A stretch of DNA of 64,000 bases, taken from Bacteroidales bacterium. GTDB taxonomy: Bacteria > Bacteroidota > Bacteroidia > Bacteroidales > M50B96. How positions within the stretch are numbered: the stretch's first letter is position 1; the number at the start of each line of letters is the position of its first letter. This document shows positions 35,485 through 44,036 of the stretch, in pieces. The notes under the pieces are model-generated. The model was not told the origin of the DNA. It searched no databases and saw only the letters and a list, made by a program, of their open reading frames with translations. Where the stretch lies: assembly GCA_018401015.1 (NCBI GenBank), contig JAGYLP010000004.1, positions 83,307 through 147,306 of the forward strand. Direction: 5' to 3'. The position numbers and the translations under genes are program-made.

Positions 35485-36885
35485 TTACGCAAATTTACTG
35501 TTAGCAAAAGAAATAATCTCCTGGGCAAGAACCTCGGCTTCTCGCTGAGTGGGTGCCTCCGCATAGATGCGAATAATCGCCTCAGTATTGGATTTGCGCA
35601 AATGAACCCAACGATCGGGAAAATCGATTTTTATTCCGTCAATGGTCGTAAACGAAGCCTCGGCATAATGATCCTCCAAGGCGTGCTGTAAGGCAGCCAT
35701 ATCCATCTTAACCGGAATGTCCATTTTATTTTTGGAAATGAAATAGCTGGGTAATCCAGCCTTAATCTGCGTTGGCCGTAGTTGTTTTTCTGCCATGTAG
35801 CTCAGAAACAAGGCGATTCCAACCAATGCATCACGCCCGTAATGCAGTTCCGGTAAAATGACACCTCCGTTTCCTTCGCCTCCAATCAGAGCATTCGTTT
35901 CTTTCATCACTTTAACCACATTCACCTCACCTACTGCCGCTGCGGCATAATCGACCCCATGCTTGCGGCAAATATCCCGCAATCCACGCGACGACGACAA
36001 ATTCGACACCGCATTACCTTTACGCTGCTCCAGCAAATAATCGGCTATCGCAATCAAGGTATTTTCTTCGCCGAACATGGTTCCATCTTCATTGATGATT
36101 GCCAACCGATCGGCATCCGGATCGACCACAAATCCGACATGAGCTTCCGAGTCTTTCACTACCTGAGATATTTCGGTCAAATGCTCTGGCAAGGGTTCCG
36201 GATTATGAGCGAAAATTCCCGTTGGCTCACAATGCAGCTCCACAATATTCTTTACTCCCAGGGCAACCAACAACGCAGGAACGGCTATCCCTCCAACCGA
36301 GTTTACACCATCGACCGCAACGGTAAACTGAGCGGCCTCAATGGCCTGTAAATTCAAATAAGGTAGAGTCTTTATTAATTGAATATGATAATCGAGCATT
36401 TGATGCTGAATACTTACATTGCCCAGGGAATGAACATCGGCAAAAGCATACTTAGCCAGAAAATCCTCCTCTGCAGCCAAAGCATAAAGGGCCTGTCCTT
36501 CGCTATCGGATAAAAACTCGCCGGAACTATTCAAAAGCTTCAATGCATTCCATTGCATCGGATTATGGCTGGCAGTTAGGATAATCCCACCATCGGCCGA
36601 TAACTCGGTTACAGCCAGCTCGGTAGTAGGAGTGCTGGAAAGACCAATATCGACCACATCGATTCCAATAGAAGTAAACGACGACACCAAAAGATCTCGT
36701 AACATTAAACCCGAAACACGAGCATCGCGCCCTATCACTACTTTTAATCGTTTATTCGGACGTTCCTGCTTTAACCAGGCACCATAAGCCAACGAAAATT
36801 TTAGTAAATCGTAAGGGGTTAAATTGGAACCGCTTACCCCACCGATCGTTCCACGAATTCCAGAAATTGATTTAATTAAGGTCAT
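35485..36885 (-). CDS. glmM: phosphoglucosamine mutase
   Basis: GlmM converts glucosamine-6-P to glucosamine-1-P for peptidoglycan and LPS precursors. The 466-aa protein has SGIRGTIGG near the N-terminus, the phosphoserine loop TASHNP (Ser106), the metal loop DPDADRLAI (~258), GEGNGGVI for sugar specificity, and the phosphate-binding end RKSNTEAIIRIYAEAPT. Phosphomannomutases of the same superfamily are close, so the exact sugar is by family similarity. It is divergent from the hydG pair, with about 180 bp between the starts. Confidence 0.88.
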   Translation of the reverse strand: MTLIKSISGIRGTIGGVSGSNLTPYDLLKFSLAYGAWLKQERPNKRLKVVIGRDARVSGLMLRDLLVSSFTSIGIDVVDIGLSSTPTTELAVTELSADGGIILTASHNPMQWNALKLLNSSGEFLSDSEGQALYALAAEEDFLAKYAFADVHSLGNVSIQHQMLDYHIQLIKTLPYLNLQAIEAAQFTVAVDGVNSVGGIAVPALLVALGVKNIVELHCEPTGIFAHNPEPLPEHLTEISQVVKDSEAHVGFVVDPDADRLAIINEDGTMFGEENTLIAIADYLLEQRKGNAVSNLSSSRGLRDICRKHGVDYAAAAVGEVNVVKVMKETNALIGGEGNGGVILPELHYGRDALVGIALFLSYMAEKQLRPTQIKAGLPSYFISKNKMDIPVKMDMAALQHALEDHYAEASFTTIDGIKIDFPDRWVHLRKSNTEAIIRIYAEAPTQREAEVLAQEIISFANSKFA

Positions 36886-37069
36886 TGTTTTTTTCTTTCA
36901 AAAATACCTGAAAAAGCCGAAAATCCCGCCCAAATCGAAAAAAGCAAATCAACTGATTTATCTCATCCTTTTTCTTTTCGAAACCGGCTATTTTAGCCAT
37001 CTATCTGAGGAGAGAGTCTCACAGCCCCTTTCCAAGGATTTTTTTAAATCTAATCCGGAGGATTTTCTA

Positions 37070-37336
37070 ATGGAAAAGAGAATAGGTACTGCCATTATCG
37101 TTATTGAACAATCGGAATCGGTCGCTCTCGTGAACCATGCCCTTTCCCGGCATAATCCGATCATTTTTGGCCGTCAGGGAATCCCTCTCCATTCCAAATT
37201 ACTGAACATCATTTCTGTCGTTCTAATCGGTACAACCGACGAAATCGGCTCACTTACCGGTCAGCTAGGTAAAATCGCCGGAGTGCATGTGAAATCTGCC
37301 CTCATCAAAAACTCCGATTTACAAGAAAAACTTTAA
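37070..37336 (+). CDS. TM1266-like iron-only hydrogenase system regulator
   Basis: This is an 88-aa ACT-like protein starting at ATG 37070 (MEKRIGTAIIVIEQSESVALVNHALSR), with GRQGIPLHSKLLNIISVVLIGTTDEIGSLTGQLGKIAGVHVKS. This is the signature of the small putative regulator encoded beside [FeFe]-hydrogenase maturation genes. A longer frame opens at 36824 but runs over the start of glmM and is not convincing. A GGAGG Shine-Dalgarno (37057-37061), rare in this phylum, supports the chosen start. hydG follows after 11 bp. Confidence 0.85.
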   Translation: MEKRIGTAIIVIEQSESVALVNHALSRHNPIIFGRQGIPLHSKLLNIISVVLIGTTDEIGSLTGQLGKIAGVHVKSALIKNSDLQEKL

Positions 37337-37347
37337 GCCATAACACC

Positions 37348-38775
37348 ATGATCTTTAATCCCGAAAAATGTCGCATCGCCGACCGTCCACATCAAGCATT
37401 TATCGACCCACAAGAAATTGCCGACCACCTCGGTGAAGCCAAACCAACCAAAGAAAATATCGAAGCCATTCTCGATAAATCCCGAAATAAAAAACGCCTA
37501 ACCTTAGCCGAAACAGCTACCCTGCTACAAGCCGACGACCTGGAAATGATTGAATTAATAAAAGAAACGGCCCGCGAACTGAAAAAAACAGTTTACGGCA
37601 ACCGGATTGTTCTTTTTGCTCCTCTCTATATCGGAAATAAATGCACCAACGATTGCACTTACTGCGGATTTCGGGTGAGTAACAAAGAGGCCGAACGCAA
37701 AACTCTCAACGAAGAGGAAATCATCCACGAAGTAGAAGCACTTGAGGATGAAGGGCATAAACGACTCGTTCTAGTTTATGGTGAGCATCCCGAATACGAT
37801 GCCGAATACATTGCTCATACTACCCGATTGGTTTATTCCGTCAAGAAAGGGAAAGGTGAAATTCGCCGCGTGAATATAAATGCAGCTCCTCTCGATGTGG
37901 ACGGTTTTAAGGTTGTGAAGGAGGCTGGAATTGGAACCTATCAAATTTTTCAGGAAACGTATCATCCCGAGGCCTATAAAAAATACCACCCGCGTGGACG
38001 AAAAAGCAACTACGAATACCGACTCACAGCACTCGACCGTGCTCAGGAAGCCGGAGTGGACGATGTGGGAATAGGAGCTCTTTTCGGCCTCTACGACTGG
38101 AAATTCGAAGTAATGGCCCTCGTTCGACACACCATCCACCTGGAAGCTTGTTACCAGGTTGGTCCCCATACCATTTCCTTCCCCCGCATTCAAAATGCTT
38201 CCTCCTTAAGCGATAAAGGAAAATATCTTGTAAACGACCACGACTTCATTCGGCTCATTGCCATTTTACGACTTGCCGTTCCATACACAGGACTAATCCT
38301 TACTGCCCGCGAAAACCCCTTCGTTCGACGAGAAGTAATTCAATTCGGCGTTTCCCAAATCGATGGAGGAACTAAACTGGAGCTGGGTGCTTATTCAAAA
38401 TCAAAAAATGAACAACAAGATTTAAACAAAGAACAGTTTCAAATAAACGATTCGCGTTCCCTCAACGAAATTATCGATGAGCTAATCAGCGATGGTTTTC
38501 TTCCTTCCTTCTGCACCTCATGCTACCGGAAAGGACGAACCGGAGAACATTTCATGGAGTTTTCGATTCCAGGTTTTATCAAACGATACTGTACTCCCAA
38601 TGCAATCCTTACCCTAGCCGAATACCTCGAAGATTACGCTTCGGAAGAAACAAAGGAAAAAGGATACCGCATCATTCAACGAGAACTCCAACAACTCAAT
38701 AACCCAAAACTAATGACTCAAATGGATAAACGGCTTGGAAGCATTAAAAATGGGGTGCGCGATTTAAACTACTAA
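37348..38775 (+). CDS. hydG: [FeFe] hydrogenase maturation radical-SAM enzyme HydG
   Basis: HydG splits tyrosine into p-cresol, CO and cyanide, the source of the CO/CN ligands of the H-cluster. The 475-aa protein shows the radical-SAM motif CX3CX2C (C99, C103, C106) and, at the C-terminus, the HydG-specific CX2CX22C (C389, C392, C415) for the second 4Fe-4S cluster. The rest follows the family (QETYHPEAYKKYHPRGRKSNYEYR). This pair of motifs separates HydG from its relative ThiH. hydE and hydF are not in this window; the preceding gene is the TM1266-like regulator. Confidence 0.95.
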   Translation: MIFNPEKCRIADRPHQAFIDPQEIADHLGEAKPTKENIEAILDKSRNKKRLTLAETATLLQADDLEMIELIKETARELKKTVYGNRIVLFAPLYIGNKCTNDCTYCGFRVSNKEAERKTLNEEEIIHEVEALEDEGHKRLVLVYGEHPEYDAEYIAHTTRLVYSVKKGKGEIRRVNINAAPLDVDGFKVVKEAGIGTYQIFQETYHPEAYKKYHPRGRKSNYEYRLTALDRAQEAGVDDVGIGALFGLYDWKFEVMALVRHTIHLEACYQVGPHTISFPRIQNASSLSDKGKYLVNDHDFIRLIAILRLAVPYTGLILTARENPFVRREVIQFGVSQIDGGTKLELGAYSKSKNEQQDLNKEQFQINDSRSLNEIIDELISDGFLPSFCTSCYRKGRTGEHFMEFSIPGFIKRYCTPNAILTLAEYLEDYASEETKEKGYRIIQRELQQLNNPKLMTQMDKRLGSIKNGVRDLNY

Positions 38776-38889
38776 GCCCATTTTTACCCTGCATCGGGGG
38801 TTACAGCAAATCGTTTTATGGTCTATCTTCGTGCGCGGATTCAACGCAACGAATCCACCTCATTCAAATTGATAATCCTTTCATTCATC

Positions 38890-40311
38890 ATGGGTAAAAG
38901 CCGTAGAAAAACCATCATCCACGAAAAACTATTAATCACCGATATTGCCTCTGAAGGGAAAGCAATCGCCCGGCTCGACGACCTGGTCGTGTTCGTTACG
39001 AATTGTATTCCAGGCGATGTGGTCGATGTAAGAATTCAAAAAAAACAAAAAAACTTCCAGGAAGGAATCCCAACCCGTTTTCACCAGTTATCGCCTCTGA
39101 GAACTGAAGCATTTTGTTCCCATTTCGGAACCTGCGGCGGCTGCAAATGGCAATCGCTTCCATACACCAAACAATTGGAATTCAAACAGAAACAAGTTGC
39201 CGATCAATTCTCACGGATAGGACACTTGCAATTCCCTGAAATTGAACAAATTCTTCCATCGGAGAAAACAATCCATTACCGCAATAAACTGGAATTTACC
39301 TTTTCTAATTTGCGCTGGCTCACGGCCGAAGAAATTAACCTCGATGAACCTTATGGTCGCGAAGCCCTCGGATTCCATGTACCCCGCATGTTCGACCGAA
39401 TAGTCGATATCGATACCTGCTACCTGCAAAAAGAACCGAGCAATGAACTCCGACTTTTTATTAAAAAAAGAGCACTGGAACTGAATATTGCCTTTTATAA
39501 TCAACGAACACACGAAGGCGAAATCAGAAATCTGATTGTGCGCACTACCACCACTAATCAGCTCATGCTCATCGTAGTATTTGCGGCCATCGATGACACA
39601 AAACGCGAAGCGCTGCTTAGCTCCATTCACACCAATTATCCGGATATTACCAGCCTCAATTTTGTTATCAACACCAAACGAAACGACTCTATCCACGACC
39701 TCGATGTAGTTAACTATGCAGGAATGCCCTACATTCTCGAACAAATGGAGGAGCGCAAGTTTCGTATCGGACCGAAATCCTTCTATCAAACCAACTCCGA
39801 GCAAGCCTACGAACTATATAAAAAGGTAAGGGATTTCGCCGGATTAACAGGTCAGGAAGTTCTTTTCGACTTATATGCCGGTACCGGAACCATCGGACTC
39901 TTCCTCGCCGATCGAGCCAAAGTGGTCGTTGGAATCGAATATGTGCCTGAAGCAATTGAAGATGCCAAAATAAACGCCGAATTAAATCAAATTGAACACG
40001 CCCATTTTTATGCCGGCGACATCAAAGATTTACTCACTCCCATCATGACCCAACACGGAAAACCAGACGTGGTCGTAGTCGATCCTCCTCGAGCCGGATT
40101 GCACAAAGATGTGGCTGAAACGCTACTTACTACCGATGCTAAAACGCTGGTTTACGTGAGTTGCAATCCGGCCACCCAAGCTCGGGACTTAGAAATTTTA
40201 TGTCGAAACTATCAAATTGAAAAGGTTCAACCGGTCGATATGTTTCCGCATACCCATCATGTGGAAAATATCGTTTTACTGAAAAAAATGGATACATTTG
40301 AGAAACCTTGA
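38890..40311 (+). CDS. rlmD: 23S rRNA (uracil-5-)-methyltransferase RlmD-type
   Basis: The enzyme methylates a uridine of 23S rRNA with SAM. The 473-aa protein (start at ATG 38890, MGKSRRKTIIHEKLLITDI; a longer frame from 38818 is unlikely) has a TRAM domain (~1-60), an Fe-S cluster motif CX5CX2C (HFGTCGGCKWQ) with a fourth Cys later, SAM motif YAGTGTIGLFLADRAK, DPPRAGLH, and the catalytic VSCNPATQARDL. RlmC/TrmA-type relatives are possible; the Fe-S cluster supports RlmD-like. It starts about 115 bp after hydG. Confidence 0.88.
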   Translation: MGKSRRKTIIHEKLLITDIASEGKAIARLDDLVVFVTNCIPGDVVDVRIQKKQKNFQEGIPTRFHQLSPLRTEAFCSHFGTCGGCKWQSLPYTKQLEFKQKQVADQFSRIGHLQFPEIEQILPSEKTIHYRNKLEFTFSNLRWLTAEEINLDEPYGREALGFHVPRMFDRIVDIDTCYLQKEPSNELRLFIKKRALELNIAFYNQRTHEGEIRNLIVRTTTTNQLMLIVVFAAIDDTKREALLSSIHTNYPDITSLNFVINTKRNDSIHDLDVVNYAGMPYILEQMEERKFRIGPKSFYQTNSEQAYELYKKVRDFAGLTGQEVLFDLYAGTGTIGLFLADRAKVVVGIEYVPEAIEDAKINAELNQIEHAHFYAGDIKDLLTPIMTQHGKPDVVVVDPPRAGLHKDVAETLLTTDAKTLVYVSCNPATQARDLEILCRNYQIEKVQPVDMFPHTHHVENIVLLKKMDTFEKP

Positions 40312-40376
40312 GAGAATCCCTTCCTAAGCGATGGGCTCTCATGTTAATCCATGTTTCATCCTAAATCCTGAACACT

Positions 40377-41072
40377 ATGGCCAGTTTTGAAGCTCTCGGA
40401 AGCATTATCAAAGAAGAAAGTTTGTATTCCATTACGGAACACTCCATCCCTAACTCATTGGTTCTCGAAACCAAAGAACCATTCCCCGGTTATCATCACG
40501 ACCTACCTAAGGATTCGGTACCCCGATCGGTCTTCCTAGTATTGAACCATCATACCAGCCGTGAACAAGTAACCCGCGCCCGGAAAAACATTCTCCGATA
40601 TGCCGATTTCGATTTCGATGCCGCCTTCGCCGATGTATTTTTCTTTAACGAAACCTATTCCTGCATACGAATTAAGAACTTAAACCGATACGAATACATC
40701 GAAGACCTTCAATCGCACTTTATTAACGAAGGATTTTCGTTCCGGAAAGCTGAAAAAATCGACACCAAGGCTATCATCAAAGTGAAAAAGACCTTCATTC
40801 TCGACGAAATAAAACCCAGTATCTTTACCGATCAACTCGAAAATTATCAGGGTTATGTGGCCATCCCAAAATCCCTCTCCTGGAAACTTTTCGAAAAAAT
40901 TACCCGATCGGTCAAAAACAATTGGGAAGGAAAACATTTCGATGCCGCTTATGGATTCTTCTACCGAAACTTCGATATCCACGAAGTAGTTCGAATTTTC
41001 CACCATACCGACAACAACCAAATATTAAGCGACTTACAAGCGCTATACCTCAAAGAAATAGCCAAATACTAA
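40377..41072 (+). CDS. conserved protein of unknown function
   Basis: This is a 231-aa soluble protein without signal peptide or membrane helix. It is rich in aromatic and charged residues (for example DFDFDAAFADVFFFNETYSCIRIKNLNRY and KITRSVKNNWEGKHFDAAYGFFYRNFD). I recognise no domain. It starts 65 bp after rlmD and ends 19 bp before the YggS-type gene, so it probably shares that transcript. Nothing more can be said. Confidence 0.7.
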   Translation: MASFEALGSIIKEESLYSITEHSIPNSLVLETKEPFPGYHHDLPKDSVPRSVFLVLNHHTSREQVTRARKNILRYADFDFDAAFADVFFFNETYSCIRIKNLNRYEYIEDLQSHFINEGFSFRKAEKIDTKAIIKVKKTFILDEIKPSIFTDQLENYQGYVAIPKSLSWKLFEKITRSVKNNWEGKHFDAAYGFFYRNFDIHEVVRIFHHTDNNQILSDLQALYLKEIAKY

Positions 41073-41091
41073 ACACAAAAGCATCTATTTC

Positions 41092-41751
41092 ATGATTCAA
41101 AAAAATCTGGCCGGTATACTCCAACAAATCCCAAACTTCGTCAAATTAGTGGTGGTAACTAAAATGCATTCGCCCGAGGAAATGATGGAAGTGTACCGCG
41201 CCGGCCATAAAGTGATGGGAGAAAATAAACCCCAGGAACTCCTTGCAAAGATCGACGCCATGCCCCAAGATGTAGAATGGCATTTTATCGGTCACCTCCA
41301 AACCAATAAAGTAAAATACATCGCTCCTCATGTCCATTTAATCCATGCTGTCGATTCGCTTAAATTGCTCAAAACGATTAATAAAGAGGCATTGAAGAAC
41401 GAAAGAACCATCCAATGCCTCCTTCAGTTTCATATCGCTAAAGAAGATACCAAATTCGGTCTTGACCGTAAAGAAGCTTCGACCCTCTTGGACAGCGATG
41501 ATTTCCAGGCCATGCTCAACATTGAAATAGTTGGAGTGATGGGAATGGCAACCTTCACCGAAAATACCCAACAAGTTCGAGCCGAGTTTCAAGAACTCAA
41601 AGAGCATTTTGGCTTCCTGAAGGAAACCTACTTCAGAAATCAAGACTCGTTCAGGGAAATTAGCATGGGTATGTCGAACGATTTCAACATCGCTATCGAA
41701 GAAGGAGCAACCATCGTTAGAATTGGAAGTGCTGTTTTTCAGGAAAATTAG
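41092..41751 (+). CDS. YggS/PLPBP-family pyridoxal-phosphate homeostasis protein
   Basis: This 219-aa PLP-binding protein is a fold-type III single-barrel protein with the PLP lysine K24 in LVVVTKMHS, followed by GENKPQELLAKIDAMPQDVEWHFIGHLQTNKVKYI and the C-terminal SMGMSNDFNIAIEEGATIVRIGSAVF. Family members keep PLP and amino-acid pools balanced; no enzyme activity is known. The gene is 19 bp downstream of the unknown gene at 40377-41072. Confidence 0.93.
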   Translation: MIQKNLAGILQQIPNFVKLVVVTKMHSPEEMMEVYRAGHKVMGENKPQELLAKIDAMPQDVEWHFIGHLQTNKVKYIAPHVHLIHAVDSLKLLKTINKEALKNERTIQCLLQFHIAKEDTKFGLDRKEASTLLDSDDFQAMLNIEIVGVMGMATFTENTQQVRAEFQELKEHFGFLKETYFRNQDSFREISMGMSNDFNIAIEEGATIVRIGSAVFQEN

Positions 41752-41809
41752 TATGCTGAACAAGTACTTTACAGGATTTATTTGTAAAAATTCTAAATTC
41801 CTAATTCTC

Positions 41810-41817
41810 TATCTTTG
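41810..41817 (+). promoter_or_regulatory. candidate -7 box upstream of the dihydroorotate-dehydrogenase-like gene
   Basis: TATCTTTG matches TAnnTTTG exactly, 28 bp before the ATG. A TTTG at 41781-41784 is 25 bp upstream, longer than usual. Confidence 0.4.
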
Positions 41818-41845
41818 AGCAAAATCAACAGACCAATCAATTGCT

Positions 41846-42826
41846 ATGATAAACCTGGAAACTAACTACTTAGGACTCAAACTACGCAACCCGCTAATCA
41901 TTAGCAGCTCCGGAATGACCAACTCCCTGGAGAAACTAAAAAAACTGGAAGAAGCAGGCGCCGGAGCCATCGTGCTTAAATCGCTTTTCGAAGAACAAAT
42001 TAATTTCGAAGCAGGCAAAATCTTAAACGAAAGTCATGCCTACCCCGAAGCAGAAGACTATATCCGCACCTACTCCAAAAGCAATACGGTCGACGATTAT
42101 TTGGAACTTATCCAAGAGGCAAAAAAAACCATTTCTATCCCGGTTATCGCTAGCATTAACTGCGTTTCCGACATCGACTGGACCGGTTTTGCCAGCAAAA
42201 TAGCTCAAGCTGGTGCCGATGCATTGGAACTAAACATTCACATCGTTTCAGTCGATCCGTTGCAAGATGCTAGCAAGCTGGAAGAGAAATACCTATCCAT
42301 CGTGGAAAAAGTAAAAGAGGCGACCAAACTTCCATTGGCGGTTAAAATTGGAAGCCATTTCTCAAACCTAACCCACTTTGTAGCAAAACTTTACCACCGG
42401 AAGGTAGAAGCGGTAGTCCTATTTAACCGATTTTACCAACCCGATATCGATATCCATCACCTGAACTTTACTTCGGCCGGAGTATTTAGCTCTCCCGACG
42501 ATTTAAGGAACACCCTCCGATGGATTGGTATTGTTAGCTCGAAAGTAGAACACATCGAACTGTCGGCATCAACCGGAATTCACGATGGAACAGCGCTCAT
42601 CAAATGTTTACTGGCGGGAGCACAAACCGGACAAATCTGCTCGGTGCTCTACAAAAATGGATTCGATGAGATTGGAAAAATTCTTCAGGAATTAAAAGAC
42701 TGGATGGAAGAAATGAATTACGATACCATCGACGATTTTCAAGGAATAATGAATTATAGCCGCATTAAAAATCCTGCCGTTTACGAACGGTCGCAATTCA
42801 TGCGCTATTTCTCCAGCCACGAATAG
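41846..42826 (+). CDS. dihydroorotate dehydrogenase-like flavoprotein
   Basis: This is a 326-aa TIM-barrel FMN protein: NPLIISSSGMTNSLEKLKKLEEAGAGAIVLKSLFEEQI at the N-terminus, SINCVSDIDWTGFASKIAQAGADALELNIH, KIGSHFSNLTHFVAKLYHRKVEAVVLFNRF, and the phosphate-binding end LSASTGIHDGTALIKCLLAGAQTGQICS. The sequence is like class-1 PyrD but divergent, so the substrate may not be dihydroorotate. It has its own terminator downstream, facing the second sigma factor. Confidence 0.85.
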   Translation: MINLETNYLGLKLRNPLIISSSGMTNSLEKLKKLEEAGAGAIVLKSLFEEQINFEAGKILNESHAYPEAEDYIRTYSKSNTVDDYLELIQEAKKTISIPVIASINCVSDIDWTGFASKIAQAGADALELNIHIVSVDPLQDASKLEEKYLSIVEKVKEATKLPLAVKIGSHFSNLTHFVAKLYHRKVEAVVLFNRFYQPDIDIHHLNFTSAGVFSSPDDLRNTLRWIGIVSSKVEHIELSASTGIHDGTALIKCLLAGAQTGQICSVLYKNGFDEIGKILQELKDWMEEMNYDTIDDFQGIMNYSRIKNPAVYERSQFMRYFSSHE

Positions 42827-42845
42827 AACCTATTATAAAGACCAT

Positions 42846-42883
42846 AAAAAGAGGGTGTTACATCATTACAACACCCTCTTTTT
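42846..42883. terminator. bidirectional terminator between convergent genes
   Basis: AAAAAGAGGGTGTT (42846-42859) pairs perfectly with AACACCCTCTTTTT (42870-42883) over a 10-nt loop and is followed by more T. It serves the flavoprotein gene and probably, in reverse, the sigma factor ending at 42925. Confidence 0.92.
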
Positions 42884-42924
42884 TTTTGCTTTATTAAAAT
42901 CATATACCTTAAAGGTTAGAAGCT

Positions 42925-43791
42925 TTAATCACCTAAAAATGACTTCAGCTGGTTCCCTCTATTCGTGTTCTTAATGCGCCGTAGTGCGCGCTCCTTTATC
43001 TGCCTTACCCGCTCACGGGTTAACTCAAGGCGTTCTCCAATCTCTTCCAGGGTGGAAGGCTTCCTCCCGTTTAATCCATAATAATGCCTTAGTACATAGG
43101 CTTCACGAAAGGTTAAGGTATGAATAGCCCGATCTATTTCCTTCTGCAAACTTTGCATGATCAAATTTCGGTCGGGCAACCTATTTTCATCGACCAATAA
43201 AAGATCGTACAAAGTCCCATCCTCGTCGGAAAGTAAGGGCGCATCGAGCGAAAGGTGCCTTCCACTACTACGCAAAATCAATTTAATATCCTTCGGTAAC
43301 ATATCCAGAACCAAGCCTACCTCCTCACTCGTGGGCTCCCGCTCAAACTGCTGCTCTAAAATGGAAAGGGTCCGATTGATTTTATTGATGGAGCTGATTT
43401 TATTCAAAGGTAAACGCACTATGCGAGCCTGTTCTGCAAGCGCTTGCAAAATGGATTGCCTAATCCACCAAACCGCATAAGAAATGAACTTGAAACCACG
43501 TGTTTCGTCAAACCGCTTCGCAGCTTTAATGAGCCCTAAATTCCCTTCGTTTATCAAATCCTGCAAGCTAAGCCCCTGATTCTGATATTGTTTTGCGACA
43601 GATATAACAAACCGCAAATTGGCATTGATCAATCGTTCCAAGGCAGCATCATCTCCACCCCTAATTCGTTTGGCTAATTGAACCTCCTCCTCTACTGAAA
43701 TCAACTCCATCTTACTAATATCCTGCAAATACTTATCGAGCGAAGGGGCTTCGCGGTTGGTTACTTGTTTGGAAATTTTGAGTTGACGCAT
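42925..43791 (-). CDS. second RpoD-like sigma-70 factor
   Basis: From ATG 43791 ([22 protein letters not shown]) the protein is 288 aa, nearly the same length as RpoD at 3208. Regions 1.2, 2 ([57 protein letters not shown]), 3 and 4 ([21 protein letters not shown]) are complete. It diverges mainly in region 3 and the linker ([28 protein letters not shown]), so it is a paralogue rather than the primary factor (inference from similarity to Bacteroides RpoD). An alternative start seven codons upstream adds MKNKHFN. It is divergent from rho. Confidence 0.9.
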   Translation of the reverse strand: MRQLKISKQVTNREAPSLDKYLQDISKMELISVEEEVQLAKRIRGGDDAALERLINANLRFVISVAKQYQNQGLSLQDLINEGNLGLIKAAKRFDETRGFKFISYAVWWIRQSILQALAEQARIVRLPLNKISSINKINRTLSILEQQFEREPTSEEVGLVLDMLPKDIKLILRSSGRHLSLDAPLLSDEDGTLYDLLLVDENRLPDRNLIMQSLQKEIDRAIHTLTFREAYVLRHYYGLNGRKPSTLEEIGERLELTRERVRQIKERALRRIKNTNRGNQLKSFLGD

Positions 43792-43913
43792 ATTAAAGTG
43801 CTTATTTTTCATAAACCCCTAATTACCAACGCATTTAGAGGGATTTCGACTATTCGTAAAAATAAGGATATATTCTCCCTAAAAAAATACTTCCACAATC
43901 TTTTTCTTTTTTT

Positions 43914-43944
43914 TTTGCTAAGTGACTCGAAATGTTTATACTTG
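43914..43944 (+). promoter_or_regulatory. rho promoter
   Basis: TTTG (43914-43917) and TATACTTG (43937-43944; 7 of 8 to TAnnTTTG) are spaced by 19 bp, the normal Bacteroidota geometry. The leader to the rho ATG would be about 85 nt. Confidence 0.6.
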
Positions 43945-44036
43945 CAGCAATTAGTGTGCGCAGAAAAACCTTTTCACTTCTTTTCTGCCTTCTGAATTCC
44001 AACAATAGATTCTTATTATCTTAATCCAATCTTTTT

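Noticed and set aside
36824-37069. N-terminal extension of the TM1266-like regulator
   Set aside because: It runs over the start of glmM and is not family-like; a GGAGG site just before the ATG at 37070 supports the short protein.
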